Under the pieces are notes generated by a model. That model was not told the origin of the DNA. It ran no database searches and saw nothing but the letters and a program-made list of their open reading frames with translations. A stretch of 64,000 nt of DNA, taken from NCBI RefSeq assembly GCF_051106095.1, contig NC_135789.1:18225501-18289500 (forward strand), in the 5' to 3' direction. The first letter of the stretch is position 1; each line of letters begins with the position of its first letter. Origin of the DNA: Pogona vitticeps (taxonomy: Eukaryota; Chordata; Lepidosauria; Squamata; Agamidae). The translations under genes and the position numbers were made by a program. This document shows, one piece after another, positions 23,871 to 64,000 of the stretch.

Positions 23871-25011
23871 CTTATTTTAATTTCTTTTAGAGAAGGGGTG
23901 TCGACTTGTTTATATCGGACCCATGATTTGCCGGCGGGGGGGCGGGGGAGTTAATGAGAGATGGTGGGTTCCCGCAGGTGGTCTGTTCTGAAATTGCTTT
24001 TTGGTGCCCACTAGTGGTCAGTTCCAATATTGCCACATGCAAATACTTCCCCAAAATATGAACAGGCATGGGGGGGGGGGGGAGGAAGAGAATGATAGAA
24101 ACCCTGCTGCATCCTAATACCTCTCAAGTGTGAAATTAACTAGGAAATACTACTTGTAACTAGTTACTTCTGAGTCCCGGGGAACCAAATTGTCCACAAA
24201 TATTTCTGCACAAAGTTTGCTACTCTAGGTTTCTAGTCCCCGCAGACAGCAGAATCGAAACATTCAGATTTTGACATGCGTCGTGCCCTGCACCCAAGAA
24301 GGCCAATTATAATCTATTTAAAATATGTTCCATCCTGTTTTATAGAAAACACGCTACACCGTACAAGACTCCTAATCTGTATTCTCTGCTGAGAGGTTTA
24401 AATTGAGTAGCAAACCTTCAGAGCCCCGGATTGCTCGGACTACAAGCTTCATCCTCCTTAACGGTGGTGATCATGCCAGTGGGGGCTGGCCGCAGCTAGT
24501 CGGCCGCAGGTTGCCGACCCTGGTCCGAATCCCCCTGGAGTGATCCAGAACGGCTGCACTCCGGGATGTGGAGGGCAGCATCACACACCTCCCTGGCCAC
24601 GCACGGACAGCTCGGCACCTCCTTTCCCCACCCCTCTGCCTTTGATGAGTGCAGACACAAATTCGGCAAAGCAAATAAGGTAATTAATAAAAGATTAGGA
24701 CGCAATGTGGCACATTAAATATTTAAACCCCACAGCTGCCGGGAGGGAGGGAGGGAGGGAGAGAGAGAGGACAGACACAGCTGGCACTCTTGCTGTGCTG
24801 CAGGAAAAGAAAAAGGCAGGGCTCTCTCTCTCCTGAGCATGGACAGAGTGCCACCATCCTCCCACCCCCAAAATATAGTGGACAGATGCATACATTTGGT
24901 CACAGGAAAATAAAACTGCCAGTTCTCGACTAGGAATCATTTTGGTGCCTTTAATTTTTTAAAAATTGTAATTAGGGGCAAGGATGCAGGCAGGATAGGA
25001 TTTCACCAGGC

Positions 25012-25150
25012 CTCAAAAGCAATTTAACATGGAACCGCTCAGAGGTTAGGTCTCTGGAGGTTGGGAGTTCGAATCTCCCCCCCCCCCCGCCTGGGGCCTT
25101 CTTGACTGGGGCTAGACTGGATGACCTCTGGGTATTATTATCATCACATA
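25012..25150 (+). mobile_element. tRNA-headed squamate SINE
   Basis: GTTGGGAGTTCGAATCTCCC head, a run of C, and GGGGCTAGACTGGATGACCT body. Confidence 0.75.
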
Positions 25151-25178
25151 ATTAAGGGCAAATTCTGCTTTTGATATT

Positions 25179-25283
<105 letters not shown>

Positions 25284-25790
25284 AGGGCAGGGAGGAACAG
25301 CAACAGAACAGAAAATCCAACCCAGCACATTTTTAAAATATATGTATTCCCCCCCCTCCCCGTTCTTCCAAGGAGAAATGGCTCTGCATACGCTCAGGAA
25401 GCCCCCCCTCCTCCGCGCCCCCCCCCCGGCTCCCCAGGCCCTTCTCTGCATCCCCGAAGGTGTCTATTTGGTTGCTGTTGTGGAGGAAGGCTTGGTATTT
25501 ACCAGGCAGGCTGAGCCTGCTTTTGGAATTAAGGCCAGCGAGAGGGAGGGAAGGCGGTGGGAGTTGGCGGGGGGGGGGGGGGTCGAGGAAGGAGGAAAGA
25601 GAGAGAAGCTCAGCAAGAACACAAGGCCGGCTGTTTTGGACGGGAGCCCTGGCTGGCAGGCAGGCAGGCTGGCTGGCCGGCTCCCCCAGAGAGATCTGGC
25701 TTTTGATGGAAGCCTTGGCTGCTCTTAATGCTGGAGGCATGAGCTCCCCCCCTCCTTCTTTTCCACCCCCCTCCGGATCCCCCCCCATCC

Positions 25791-25826
<36 letters not shown>

Positions 25827-26300
25827 AATGCTTGATTGATGGGCAGCATAAAAACCTTGACTGGGTTAGATCAATGGGTTGCAATTATAGCAACCAACCA
25901 GTCAGGGGGAAGGAAAAAAAAAGGGGCTGGGAGACCCACGTTACTTTGATGGACAGGGAGGAAAGAGGGGAGGGGAGAAGGAGAGGGGGAGAGAGGGGGG
26001 GGGGGAATCAGAGCAAGGGTTCATGGGAAATGTAGTTTCCGGCTTCCTGCCTCTTTTTTTGCGATGGCAGCTGCCACCTCTGGTTTCTCTTTCCTTCTGG
26101 GGCCGAGGCTGATCATGCGGGCCAGGGGGGGCTTGGCTTGCACTGCAGAGCCCAGCACCCCCAGTTGAGGGGGTGATGGGACCTGGAGTCCACAGGAGTT
26201 TCCTTGCTTTGTGAGGCAATTCATAACATTCAAACGTTTTGTGGAATCCTTGTGGGGGAGGGGGACAAATCAGTTTATTATTTAACACCAGCATTTTAAA

Positions 26301-26438
<138 letters not shown>

Positions 26439-26694
26439 GATACTGTATTTTAAAATGGTGGATTGCTGTAGAGATGCTATGGATCGACTATGGGGAAAAA
26501 GGCAGCACATAAAAGAATAAATGAATGAATGACTTAATTAATTAATAAGATTGAGAGGCGCTGCAGACCAACCCCCATCCACAAACCTGTACTGTATTCT
26601 ATTTTCATCTAAACAGCTTCATCTCTCCATGTATTTCTGGTTCCTTGGGATTATAAAGTGACCACACATTTATGCACACATGTACCCATATAGC

Positions 26695-26885
26695 TGTAGT
26701 TCAGAGGCTGCGAGTTTGAATCTTCCTGGGTGAGGAGCCAGCCCGGGGTGGCCTTAGGGCAAAAGCTGCATCGTCCCAGAAGAAGGGAAAGGGAGAGCCT
26801 CTTCGGAGGCCTCTCTCCCAGGAAAGCCCCGGAAAGGGTACATCATAAATCAGAATGGATTTGAGGGCACACAATGATGATAGTG
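26695..26885 (+). mobile_element. Sauria-type SINE
   Basis: GGCTGCGAGTTTGAATCTTC head, CATCGTCCCAGAAGAAGGGA body and AATCAGAATGGATTTGAGGG tail, the Bov-B-like terminus. Confidence 0.8.
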
Positions 26886-27597
26886 ATGATGATGGAAACA
26901 GAAGAAAAAGATGCTTCCTGGGAATGGCTAGATGCTTATGGAGAAAGCCAAGCAGCCCTTTCCGTCCAGGGTGTGATTTAACTATAACAGCCGTCTGTGG
27001 TAAATAATCACCTTGCTTTTGATGAAATGCCACCAAACATCAAGCAAAACCCAAATAATAATTATTATTAATAATATTAATAAAAGACACTTTACCATCA
27101 CTGTAGGTTTGACAGAAACATCCCTCCCATCTTAATATTTGGGACAATCATCTCCTTTTCAAACTCTGGAAGGAGCCCAAGTGAAGAACCACTCTGCCCA
27201 TTTCTCCTGCAAAGGTTTACTGGGCGAGGCACTCAAACTTCTCTTTGAAAAGCCTTTAACTTTTTTTTTGCTTTGAGAAAGAAACTTCGCTTTATGAATC
27301 CTGCAAGACATCTCTGAAGGACCCTGTACGAAATCCACTTCTCTACTGGAGCTTCTCTCTGTTGGCATGAGCCCTGATGGGGAGGCTTCCTGCTTCCAAA
27401 CGAGGAAAGTGACATAGCGCTAACAGCGATAGCTACGAATAAGCCACATGCATGAGAGGGAGAAAAAAAAAGATACAGAAAGTCCCACACACAGAAAGAA
27501 ACGTCACAAAGTGAGACAAGAGGGACATGTGGATGGTGGGGAAAATAGTGATCATGTTTTGTGGGAAATGTGGAATTTGGTGGAGACGAAGCCGGGC

Positions 27598-27725
27598 CAA
27601 AGCATAGTTTAGGTCTCTAAATGCTGAGTTCGATTCCTCACTGTGCCCTCTTAAAATGGGCTGGACTGGATGATCGGTTGGGTCCTTTCCAACTCAGCGG
27701 TTTTAAGATGGTGACGATGATGAAT
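27598..27725 (+). mobile_element. tRNA-headed squamate SINE
   Basis: GAGTTCGATTCCTCACTGTG head and GGGCTGGACTGGATGATCGG body, ending GATGATGA. Confidence 0.7.
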
Positions 27726-28239
27726 GTGAGAATTTTTGAGAAATGCCAGGGGGCGCCGCTCAATGGAGGTGTCTTCACCAGTTTGCTAGGGTGCTGTTTT
27801 TAGGGTGGGGTGGGTGGGTTTGAAGAACCAGAGAAACCAGTTTGGATGCAACCAAACATCATGGTTTTAAATGTGGGACCGAAATAACTGTGATGACGTC
27901 CAGCCTAGAGCAGGAAAAGGGGGAAAATTTCCAGACAGGGGAACTGATATCTTTTCTCCAGGGTAGCATAACATACTTTTAAAAATCCCCTTTCCAGAAT
28001 TATTTGTGTTTTTTTTTCACCAGCCACAAAAAAATTGTCCTTGTTGATGTAGAAGACTTTTCATTGTTCGCTTGCTAAAAAAAACAGGAGAAGAAAAGAA
28101 AAGAAAAAAAAATTCCCTTAATTTCAGTGCATTAAAATCCTCCCACTCTCAAGAAAACATATCAAGGCGACTGGTTCTGGTGGGAACATTTTGCACAGAG
28201 AAAAACAAGAAGCTGGAGAAGAAAGCCTTGACTTAGGGA

Positions 28240-28450
28240 AAAAAACTACAAGACCCAGAATGCACCGCAGCACCAACTGCACCCCTCCGCTCTCCCCCCC
28301 TCTATTAAGTCTCCAGCCCCCTTCTCCCTCCTGATTGGCCCTCCGTGCCTTTGACGTCAGAGACCCATGTGGGACCCCGCGCCGTGGATTGGCCAGCTGT
28401 CCAGGCGGGCGGCAGCCAATAAGCAGCGGCTCAGAGGGGACGGCGCTTGC
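28240..28450 (+). promoter_or_regulatory. TLE2: Probable TLE2 promoter: ZNF143/THAP11-like site, three CCAAT boxes, CRE
   Basis: Within 210 bp: ACTACAAGACCCAGAATGC (28245), close to the ZNF143/THAP11 site; ATTGG (28334) and ATTGG (28388), inverted CCAAT boxes; CCAAT (28416); and the full palindromic CRE TGACGTCA (28352). The CCAAT boxes and CRE are typical of NF-Y/CREB promoters. This is the only GC-rich, motif-dense block just upstream of TLE2 exon 1. Assignment to TLE2 is inference from position and strand. Confidence 0.6.
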
Positions 28451-28550
28451 AAAAGCAATTTAAGGTGGAACGAAGAAGATTGGTGGAATTGGAATTTTTG
28501 TTTGGCAGAAAATGAGGATCGCATCCTGGAGTGCATGTATGAACTTGCAG
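28440..28550 (+). other. TLE2: Possible untranslated first exon of TLE2
   Basis: Downstream of the motif cluster the sequence ends in a good donor, TTGCAG|GTATGC at 28550/28551. Several ATGs before the donor (28512, 28534, 28538) would be upstream start codons. A plausible partner acceptor is GCTTGCTGAAG at 30699, just before the exon that carries the TLE2 start. No transcript evidence is available here. Confidence 0.35.
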
Positions 28551-28696
28551 GTATGCATGCACGTGTGAACTTGCTTGAGAAACGGGCAGTTAATTTTGGT
28601 TAATCGCTGATCTATTTCCTTTGCATTTTTATTTTTGGATGTGTTTTTTGGGATGCATTTCATAGATGCGGTCCCTTCCTGGGAGATGTTAAACTT

Positions 28697-28800
28697 CACA
28701 GATCAGCCAGTCCAGCTCCTGTTCAAGAAGGCCCCGTGGGGGATTCGAACTCCAGACCTCCCAGCTCCAGTTAGGAAAATTAATCATTGGAAATCTTACC
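28697..28800 (-). mobile_element. tRNA-headed SINE, partial
   Basis: Reversed body (CCAGTCCAGCTCCTGTTCAA) and head (GGGGGATTCGAACTCCAGAC), just downstream of the proposed TLE2 first exon. Confidence 0.65.
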
Positions 28801-28845
28801 CACCCACCCACCCCTCTCTCTCTGAGAGAGGGGCTGGACCAAAAT

Positions 28846-28925
28846 CAGCCAGTGAGTTTCCTGGCTGAGTGGGATTTGAACCCGGGTCTCTTGGCTTCTG
28901 CTCTAGTCCTACACCACAGTGGTGC
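28846..28925 (-). mobile_element. tRNA-derived SINE head
   Basis: GGGATTTGAACCCGGGTCTC and TCCTACACCACAGTGGTGC resemble a reversed tRNA-like SINE head of a different family. Confidence 0.5.
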
Positions 28926-29184
28926 TTTGACTGACTGTTACGTTTCATCCCGAGGAGAGCTGCAGGCTTCCAGGTGCCTGACATTCGCTCACACCTGCCC
29001 AGTCGTTGTTCCTAGTTGCAAGGGGTTGGCAACCTGGAGCCCGTCTGTCAAATCCGGCTCTTGGCCCACTTGGACAAGATCCAGGCATGTGAAATGCCAG
29101 ATGGGTGCTGGAGTCAAGCCAGACACATTCCAGATCCGGAAGGGCCCTGTAGGAGAGAGACAGGAACTTGAGGGAAGCCTTCAG

Positions 29185-29335
29185 AGAGATAGCTTGGGGG
29201 GGGGGTGTTTGAAGTCTTTGGCTGCAGAGCCAGAGCAAAGCAAAGTGTGCTGGGCCTTCTTGATCAGGGGCTGGACTGGATGATCTTGAGGGTCCCTTCT
29301 GACTCTGCCGTTCTAATATGATTTCCTCTTCCACA
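29185..29335 (+). mobile_element. tRNA-headed squamate SINE
   Basis: GGCTGCAGAGCCAGAG head, GGGGCTGGACTGGATGATCT body and TCTGACTCTGCCGTTCTAAT end. Confidence 0.7.
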
Positions 29336-30780
29336 AAATATGGGACGTTTCTTCTATCTGTCCCCCCACCCCGCCCCCCAGGTCGTTCCTGTAACTTCAG
29401 GACATTTTGAAGGAAACGGTCACTGGGCATGCAGATTTCGGGTTTGTCGGTGGAAAGCTCTCCACCGTCTACAAAGCTGGATCTTGGCATCAAGGAGGAG
29501 GGGATGAAGATATAAAACCACACAAATATTGGGAGCAAAAATGAGGCAGGTTTATTTCTTTGCTTTGCCATCTGCAACTCCCAGCCGGTCAGATATTTAT
29601 TTTTCATATCAGTGATTTAAAAAAAAAAAAACAAGGGAGAGAGGAAATCCCAAAAATATTCCTATTTTCAAATGTTTAGGCACAAATTACAAATCTGTGG
29701 AAGCGGGAAAGTTACAAGAGATCTTGCAGGGAGCTGTGGGGAAGGGGGAGAAACTATATTTGAGGATTGCTACGAATTTTTGCTGCCCAAGAATTTAGCG
29801 AAGATTTTCAAAAGAAAAGACCGGGAAATACCCACAGCAGACCTGGAGGTTGGGAGTTTGAGTGGGCCTTCTTGAACAATGTGAAAACACTTTTGTTCCT
29901 TTGCAAACATCAGGTTCTAATCTTCAGGAGAGACCAAAAATTTGCCCCCCTTTGCTCTAACCACTTGCTCCCGCTGCCTCCAAGGGCTCTAACTATTAGG
30001 CGCCACTGACCCCTTTCGGGCACCTGTTGTTGTTTTTTTTTTGGGGGGGGGATAGGCTGTTCTCTTTCCTAGACCTGTCCTGAGCCATGTGGGGAATCCT
30101 GTTCTCTCTTCTCCCCCACCTCTTGTTTTTTTTTTGGTTTGGTTTGGTTCTTAGGGTGAAAGAAAGAGAAGCGAAGCTGGCTCCACCTTAAAAGGATACG
30201 GGTTTTGATAGATTTCCCTCCAGGTTGCCAGGATGCACTTCTTATTCCAGCCAGGGAAGGCTGTTGAAACCCATCCAGGTTTTTGGCTGACCTTCTGTTC
30301 CAGCTTCCAGGCTGCCTGCCCCCCCCTCCTTTTCCACCCCATTCCCTCTCCTCTTTTTTTGCCACCCACCCACCCAAAAAAATTGCCTCTTTTTTTTTCA
30401 AAAGGAGATTATCTCCAAATTTTGCTTTTTTTCTCTTTCTGTTAAGTGCTCTTTAGGAAGCAGGGGGGGTGGGATGCAAAGCCCACATCCCCGTGAGATG
30501 GGTTTTTCCATGGCAGCCGTTGCAAAAGACACCTTTCTCTCCTGCCAGGCGGGTTTTTAATTTTCCTGAAAAACCCAAGGAGAGAGAGAGAAAGAGAGAA
30601 AGAGAGAGAGAAAATCCCATTGACTCTGTGTTTCCTCTTCCTTGCATTTGATATTTGCAATATTTTTTTTGTTGTTGTTTGCTTGCTTGCTTGCTGAAGA
30701 AGCCGACGGGTTGACAGCTGGACGGCTCATCGAAAAGAGGCTCCTCTCATTTCTGGAAAAGGGGGTTTGCAAACCCCAGA

Positions 30781-59877
<29,097 letters not shown>

Positions 59878-60512
59878 AGAGGGACGTTGCTGCCGCCGCC
59901 GGCAGGCTCCTGCTGTTTCTTCTTTTGGAAACGCTCGTACACACAAACACACGCTCACTAGGGACGCTGTTTCGGGACCCGCCCCAGCGCTGCTGTGGAA
60001 ACACTCGGTGGACTTGATGGGACTAAGGGGGCGCAACCCCCCCTTTTTTCACACTGATGAGATCACTACTCTGCTGCTCTCCGGGGACCCCGATTTTGAA
60101 GCCGGCTGGGGGAGGAAGTGACCCCTACCTTGTCTTTGGAACCTCATGAGGACTAGAAACACACACACACACACTACAGATTCTCAGGAAGCTTTTTTTG
60201 GCACTCTTGCCTGCCCCTCGGCCTACACCATGCAAGAGGGGTGGGGTGGGGGACGGTCTCCCCACCATCTCCATTTTATGTTTTGGCCTATTTGTCTAGA
60301 AGAGGGGAGGAAATTGCCTCTCAGCTGGAAAGCTCCTCCCCCCCTTGTGATGGACAAGCCAAGGAGCCAACCAGCAGGGGGCTTCACCTCCCCGCCTCCC
60401 ACTGTCTCCTCCCAGCAAAGACTTTTCCAGCGATTCCTTTTTTTCTTCTTCTCCTTTATGTGTGGAAAGTTGTATAAATCAGAACAATTAAATGTATTTA
60501 AAGAAGGGCTGG
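59878..60512 (+). other. TLE2: TLE2 3' UTR
   Basis: GC-rich sequence after the stop, without interspersed repeats, running to ATTAAA at 60487 in a locally AT-rich stretch. A G/T-rich downstream element (GGGCTGGTGCTTGTGTT) follows at about 60506, which supports cleavage near 60.50 kb. Confidence 0.7.
60487..60492 (+). terminator. TLE2: poly(A) signal, TLE2
   Basis: ATTAAA with a GT-rich tract about 15 nt downstream; the only canonical or near-canonical signal in the first 700 bp after the TLE2 stop. Confidence 0.6.
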
Positions 60513-62600
60513 TGCTTGTGTTAATCCGTTTGAGGGGTTGCGTGCACAACAAAATGGATCCATAAATTACTTAGGAAAGGGATGTTCCATCTTACACTCA
60601 AAAACCCATCGGCCCCAGCTTAGCATGCCAAGGATGCTGGGCACGAGTCCAAGGTAGGGCCTGTATTTTTGACAAACCCACTAGACTTTACAGTCTGTAT
60701 CAAATGGGGGAGACTTTTCTTCTCCCCTGGAAATGGGTGGTTCTTTTTTCCCCCAAATAGACCTATTTTGTTCACAGTTTCTTAGTGTTGACGAAACACT
60801 AGATAGCTCAGGGGTTGAGGTATCTGGCTACAGAGCCAGAGGTTGTGAGTTCGAATCCCCCCCCCCCACTGGACCTCCTTGATAGGAGCTGGACTTGATG
60901 ATCCCTAGGACCCCTTCCAGCTGTAAGATGATGATGATCTCAAGCAGCACATTTTGAGTGCCACAAAGAAGACACAAACAATAGTGGCATGCCTTTGGCT
61001 AAATTCTGGCTCGTCAGTCTAAATTCTTAGCGAGACAGCCACGAGATTTCTCACGTCCAACACACACAAAAAGTCCCCTCCCCAAAAAAAGAGCATCTCC
61101 TGCAATGTGTTCAGAACACTCCTGCACAAATCTAGCGACTTTGAGATGCAAACCTGAAGCCTATCATAAGCACACAAGGAGCGGCTTAGGGATCAGAAAG
61201 ATACAAAAAACCCATTCAAGGCTTCTGGTTTTCAAGAGCCCACACAACCAAGCCGCTGCGAGAATCAGACACAGCACCAAGTCTCAACGGGTTGTCAGTT
61301 CAGATAAATTTGTTGCCATTTCTCGCTTTTGCCTGGAAGGAGACGACCAAAGGAAGCATTCCCTTTATCCTTTTTTTTTTACTTGGACAGACTAGAAAAG
61401 TGGCTGGTGGGATTGTCTTCCGCTGGTAACAAAACGACTCAACTGGCTTTCTGTACTTTGCATTCTGACTTGGAGTGCTGGAGGGAGTACCCCTTCCTCG
61501 TATATCCCAAATTCTTGGGGCTTTTCTCCATGCTTCAGTGCTCGGAAAATTCTTATATTTCTCCTGGAGAACGCTTGTCACTTTTAAAATCTTCTGTGCC
61601 GTTTGGGGAGGATGCCGTGGCGTTCAAGGGGGAGCCGGATGGGGCCAAAGAGGGGGCCAGCCCAGCAGCTCGACTGCGACAAGCAAGTAACACACAAGCA
61701 GGGAAGGGTGGTGTAGTGGTTAGCAGTGGAGACTTTTGAGAAGGGCAGAGAATCCGGTCCGGGTTTTAAGCTGAGCTTTTGAGCTGTCCAAAGGAACACC
61801 CTTTCTCCCCACAGTCGTTCCAGAACTCTGGACACCTCCCTTCACAATTTGAATGAAAACACAAAAGGTCCACACCTGGAAAATTGCTCTTCGGTGTTGA
61901 AAAGGGGCTGAAAAGACTCGGGTTCACGTTCCCTTTAGATGATGAGCTGCTGCTAAATCTCAGGGAAAATGTACTTTCACTCAGTTTCTTCTGTGTTTTC
62001 TTCCTGGGCTTATATCATTTCAAACGGTGAGCTGTGGGTTTTCCTCCTGTATCAAAATTCCTACATAGTTCTTAACATGCTTATTAACATCCCCCTCTGT
62101 TTCCACATTTCAACTCAACCCCCCACTTTGGCTTATAATTTTTTCCCAATCATGTGAATTTGCATTTTTAAATATAGACTTTGTTTTGGGCCCAGTGAGA
62201 AATGGAGCACACTCGAAATCACGAGCACACGGTGGCTCAAACACAGAAAATTTTTTAAAAAGCCGACCAAAATGGTTCCGATCCGAACATTCTTGAGATC
62301 AGGTGCTCATTTCTTGCAACAGCTCACTGCTGGTGCAGAAAATGTAGTTTTTAACAAGATTATTTGAGGCAAGCCCACCCCTCCGCCTGTTCCTCCTGTC
62401 TCTCTCAATACCATTTCTCTGTTGTTCTCGTTTCCCGGATCAGCTCCTGGCTGACGACACCCTTGAAATCAAGGTTCTAGTCCCTTTTGACTTGACTGTG
62501 CCTCGGAACCCATATCTTTTGAAGACATGTGTGCGGGGTTCTTAACGATGCTCCCAAGAAAAAGTCTAAGCCGGCGGCGGTTGGGTTGGTGCCCCAAGGA
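60513..62600. other. Gap between convergent TLE2 and TLE6-like genes
   Basis: About 2.1 kb. One full SINE at 60.8 kb and a possible tRNA-like SINE piece at 61.70-61.77 kb (GTGGTGTAGTGGTTAGCAGT). The rest carries nothing I recognise. Confidence 0.65.
60793..60945 (+). mobile_element. tRNA-headed squamate SINE, near full length
   Basis: CTAGATAGCTCAGGGGTTGA head, GTGAGTTCGAATCCCCCC, TAGGAGCTGGACTTGATGAT body and GATGATGATGATC end, in the TLE2/TLE6 gap. Confidence 0.85.
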
Positions 62601-62615
62601 ACACTCCCATACCTT

Positions 62616-62621
62616 TTTATT
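62616..62621 (-). terminator. TLE6: Candidate poly(A) signal of the TLE6-like gene
   Basis: TTTATT on the plus strand reads AATAAA on the minus strand, 319 nt past the TLE6-like stop. It would give a short 3' UTR of about 340 nt and leave roughly 2 kb between the convergent TLE2 and TLE6 ends. Confidence 0.4.
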
Positions 62622-62939
62622 TTAAAGATTTTTAAAAAATCAAACCACACGAGATAAACTGTTCCAAGAAGATTGGATTTAAACGCGCACGCACACCCAC
62701 ACGAAAGACAGACCACCTTCAGCTCCCCTTCAAAATACAAACAAGGAACAAAGGTCAAGAGTCCTCTTGAAGATTTGTCTTCTTCTCTTCCATCATCTTT
62801 AGCTGGAAAAGCCTGTCTCTTTCCTGGATTTATGGGGAACCTCCCCTTGTCCTCATCAGTCTGGAGAGAGGTTTTCTGTAAAATGGATTCTTTGGCTGGG
62901 AAGAAAAGGTTTCAGCTTTGACGCAGGCGCTGATTGGCC

Positions 62940-63047
<108 letters not shown>

Positions 63048-64000
63048 CTAGAATGACGGAGGGGGGGGGAAGAGAAGCATTATGTTGGGCTTACCAAGAT
63101 TACAGGTAGAAAACACAATAAAAACACATGCTAAACAAGTTTTTAAAAAGGGTCCTTGCTCACACCAGGAGCAAATTCAGGCAGTGAACGTCAAAAAGCC
63201 GGTCGCGAAAAACGAACTTTCCAAAATATATCCGGACGACACACTCCCAGGAGTTTAATAAAAAAATTTTTTAACGGAAACAGCTTCCCATGAGTGTTTC
63301 AAGTCAGCCTGAGGAAATCTCGACTCCTGAACAAATTGACCCAGTCAGATTTATATCCTTCTGGAACAAAGCTCAAGGTCCAGATTTGGTTCTGATGCAA
63401 ATATGATGGGAGTTTACAGATTCGGACCTGGAATGGAAACCAGATTAAGATAGGCACAAACTTCTTCAGTGTATCAGTTTTTTTTTCCCCTGAGGAAATG
63501 CTGAACTGGCCTCATGTGTAAAGCCAGAAACTAGCCATCTGGAATTTGCTCTGTTTGCTTTCTCTTTTGAGGATCTATAATTAGAGATTGGATTTTTTTG
63601 GAGTACAAATCCTGTACTTCTTCATTCTGGAAGTTCTACGTGACAGATAGGCATCTTAAGTGACAGCTCAGTGTGGCTCACCTGGGAGAAAGGCCTCATG
63701 GCCTAGCTTTTCCCAAGCTTCCTGTTCCTGTCCCAGTGCTACCTGGGAAATTTCTTTCCAAACAGGAAACTTGGGTGGAGCTCGGCCTTGCTCGGCCTCA
63801 AAGCCTTCCACAGTTAAGGCCTTTCTCCCAGGTAAGCCACAGTATCTATGGTGTCTGTCAGGTAGAACTCCCAAGAGGTGGATCATGGGATATGTAGTCC
63901 AAAAATTGATAATTCCCATCCTTGCCTATCGTGTACCTCAAATTCGCACACTTCAGTGCAACATCACCTGTTGTGGCTCACTTAATGTCAATACATTCAG
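63048..64000 (-). other. TLE6: Intron of the TLE6-like gene
   Basis: No sequence encoding the preceding [11 protein letters not shown]-type exon is present. Apart from a 301-bp foldback repeat at 63600-63900, nothing was recognised. Confidence 0.7.
63600..63900. mobile_element. Foldback element, copy 3
   Basis: 301 bp; TGTGGCTCACCTGGGAGAAA in the left arm pairs with TTTCTCCCAGGTAAGCCACA in the right, and AAGCTTCCTGTT pairs with AACAGGAAACTT at the centre. Ends ATATGTAGTCC. Lies in the TLE6-like intron. Confidence 0.75.

Noticed and set aside
28367-28603. 78-codon frame after the CCAAT/CRE cluster as a possible TLE2 N terminus
   Set aside because: It does not resemble any TLE start, and the family start MYxQGRH is found at 30781.
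60793-60870. tRNA gene suggested by A- and B-box sequence (also in the other SINE copies)
   Set aside because: Only the SINE head is tRNA-like. It continues into the shared GGGCTGGACTGGATGA body, and no full cloverleaf can be folded by eye.

Overview
The window is vertebrate nuclear DNA, most probably from a squamate reptile and likely a lizard. Two things support this. First, it holds spliced Groucho/TLE genes that match tetrapod proteins exon by exon. Second, the repeats are the squamate mixture: tRNA-headed SINEs of the Sauria type with a Bov-B-like tail, Bov-B, CR1, L2 and L1 LINE 3' ends, a Penelope-like relic, Tigger- and mariner-like MITEs, and many long microsatellites. The species cannot be named from this sequence.

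Layout. 1-8760 is intergenic and repeat-filled, with no gene recognised. About 8760-10500 is a GC-rich CpG-island promoter. 9840-19813 (+) is a complete seven-exon TLE5 (AES) gene of 197 codons, with a 3' UTR ending near 22.5 kb. 22.54-28.2 kb is intergenic. 28.2-28.55 kb looks like a promoter with CCAAT boxes, a CRE and a ZNF143/THAP11-like site, probably with an untranslated first exon. 30781-59877 (+) is a complete 19-exon TLE2 of 728 codons, with a 3' UTR ending near 60.5 kb. 62940-63047 (-) is the last coding exon of a third TLE gene. It converges on TLE2 and continues past the right edge; by position it is the TLE6 orthologue.

The order TLE5(+), TLE2(+), TLE6(-) is the human 19p13.3 order seen in mirror image (recalled, not searched). 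The three genes form a corepressor module. TLE2 and the TLE6-like gene carry a WD40 propeller that binds repressor peptides. TLE5 keeps only the oligomerising Q domain and part of GP, and in known species it modulates the long forms. The first six coding exons of TLE5 and TLE2 share their intron positions, and four have identical lengths, which records their origin by tandem duplication.

I found no undescribed coding system. The observations most worth a second look are regulatory or structural: a ZNF143/THAP11-like site in the TLE2 promoter and similar motifs in transposon ends, a 116-bp CA repeat just inside a TLE2 donor site, a weak donor followed by a TG tract, NAGNAG acceptors in both genes, a 122-bp 95%-identical inverted repeat in TLE5 intron 1, a foldback transposon family, and an L1-style insertion with a 16-bp target duplication inside a Sauria SINE.
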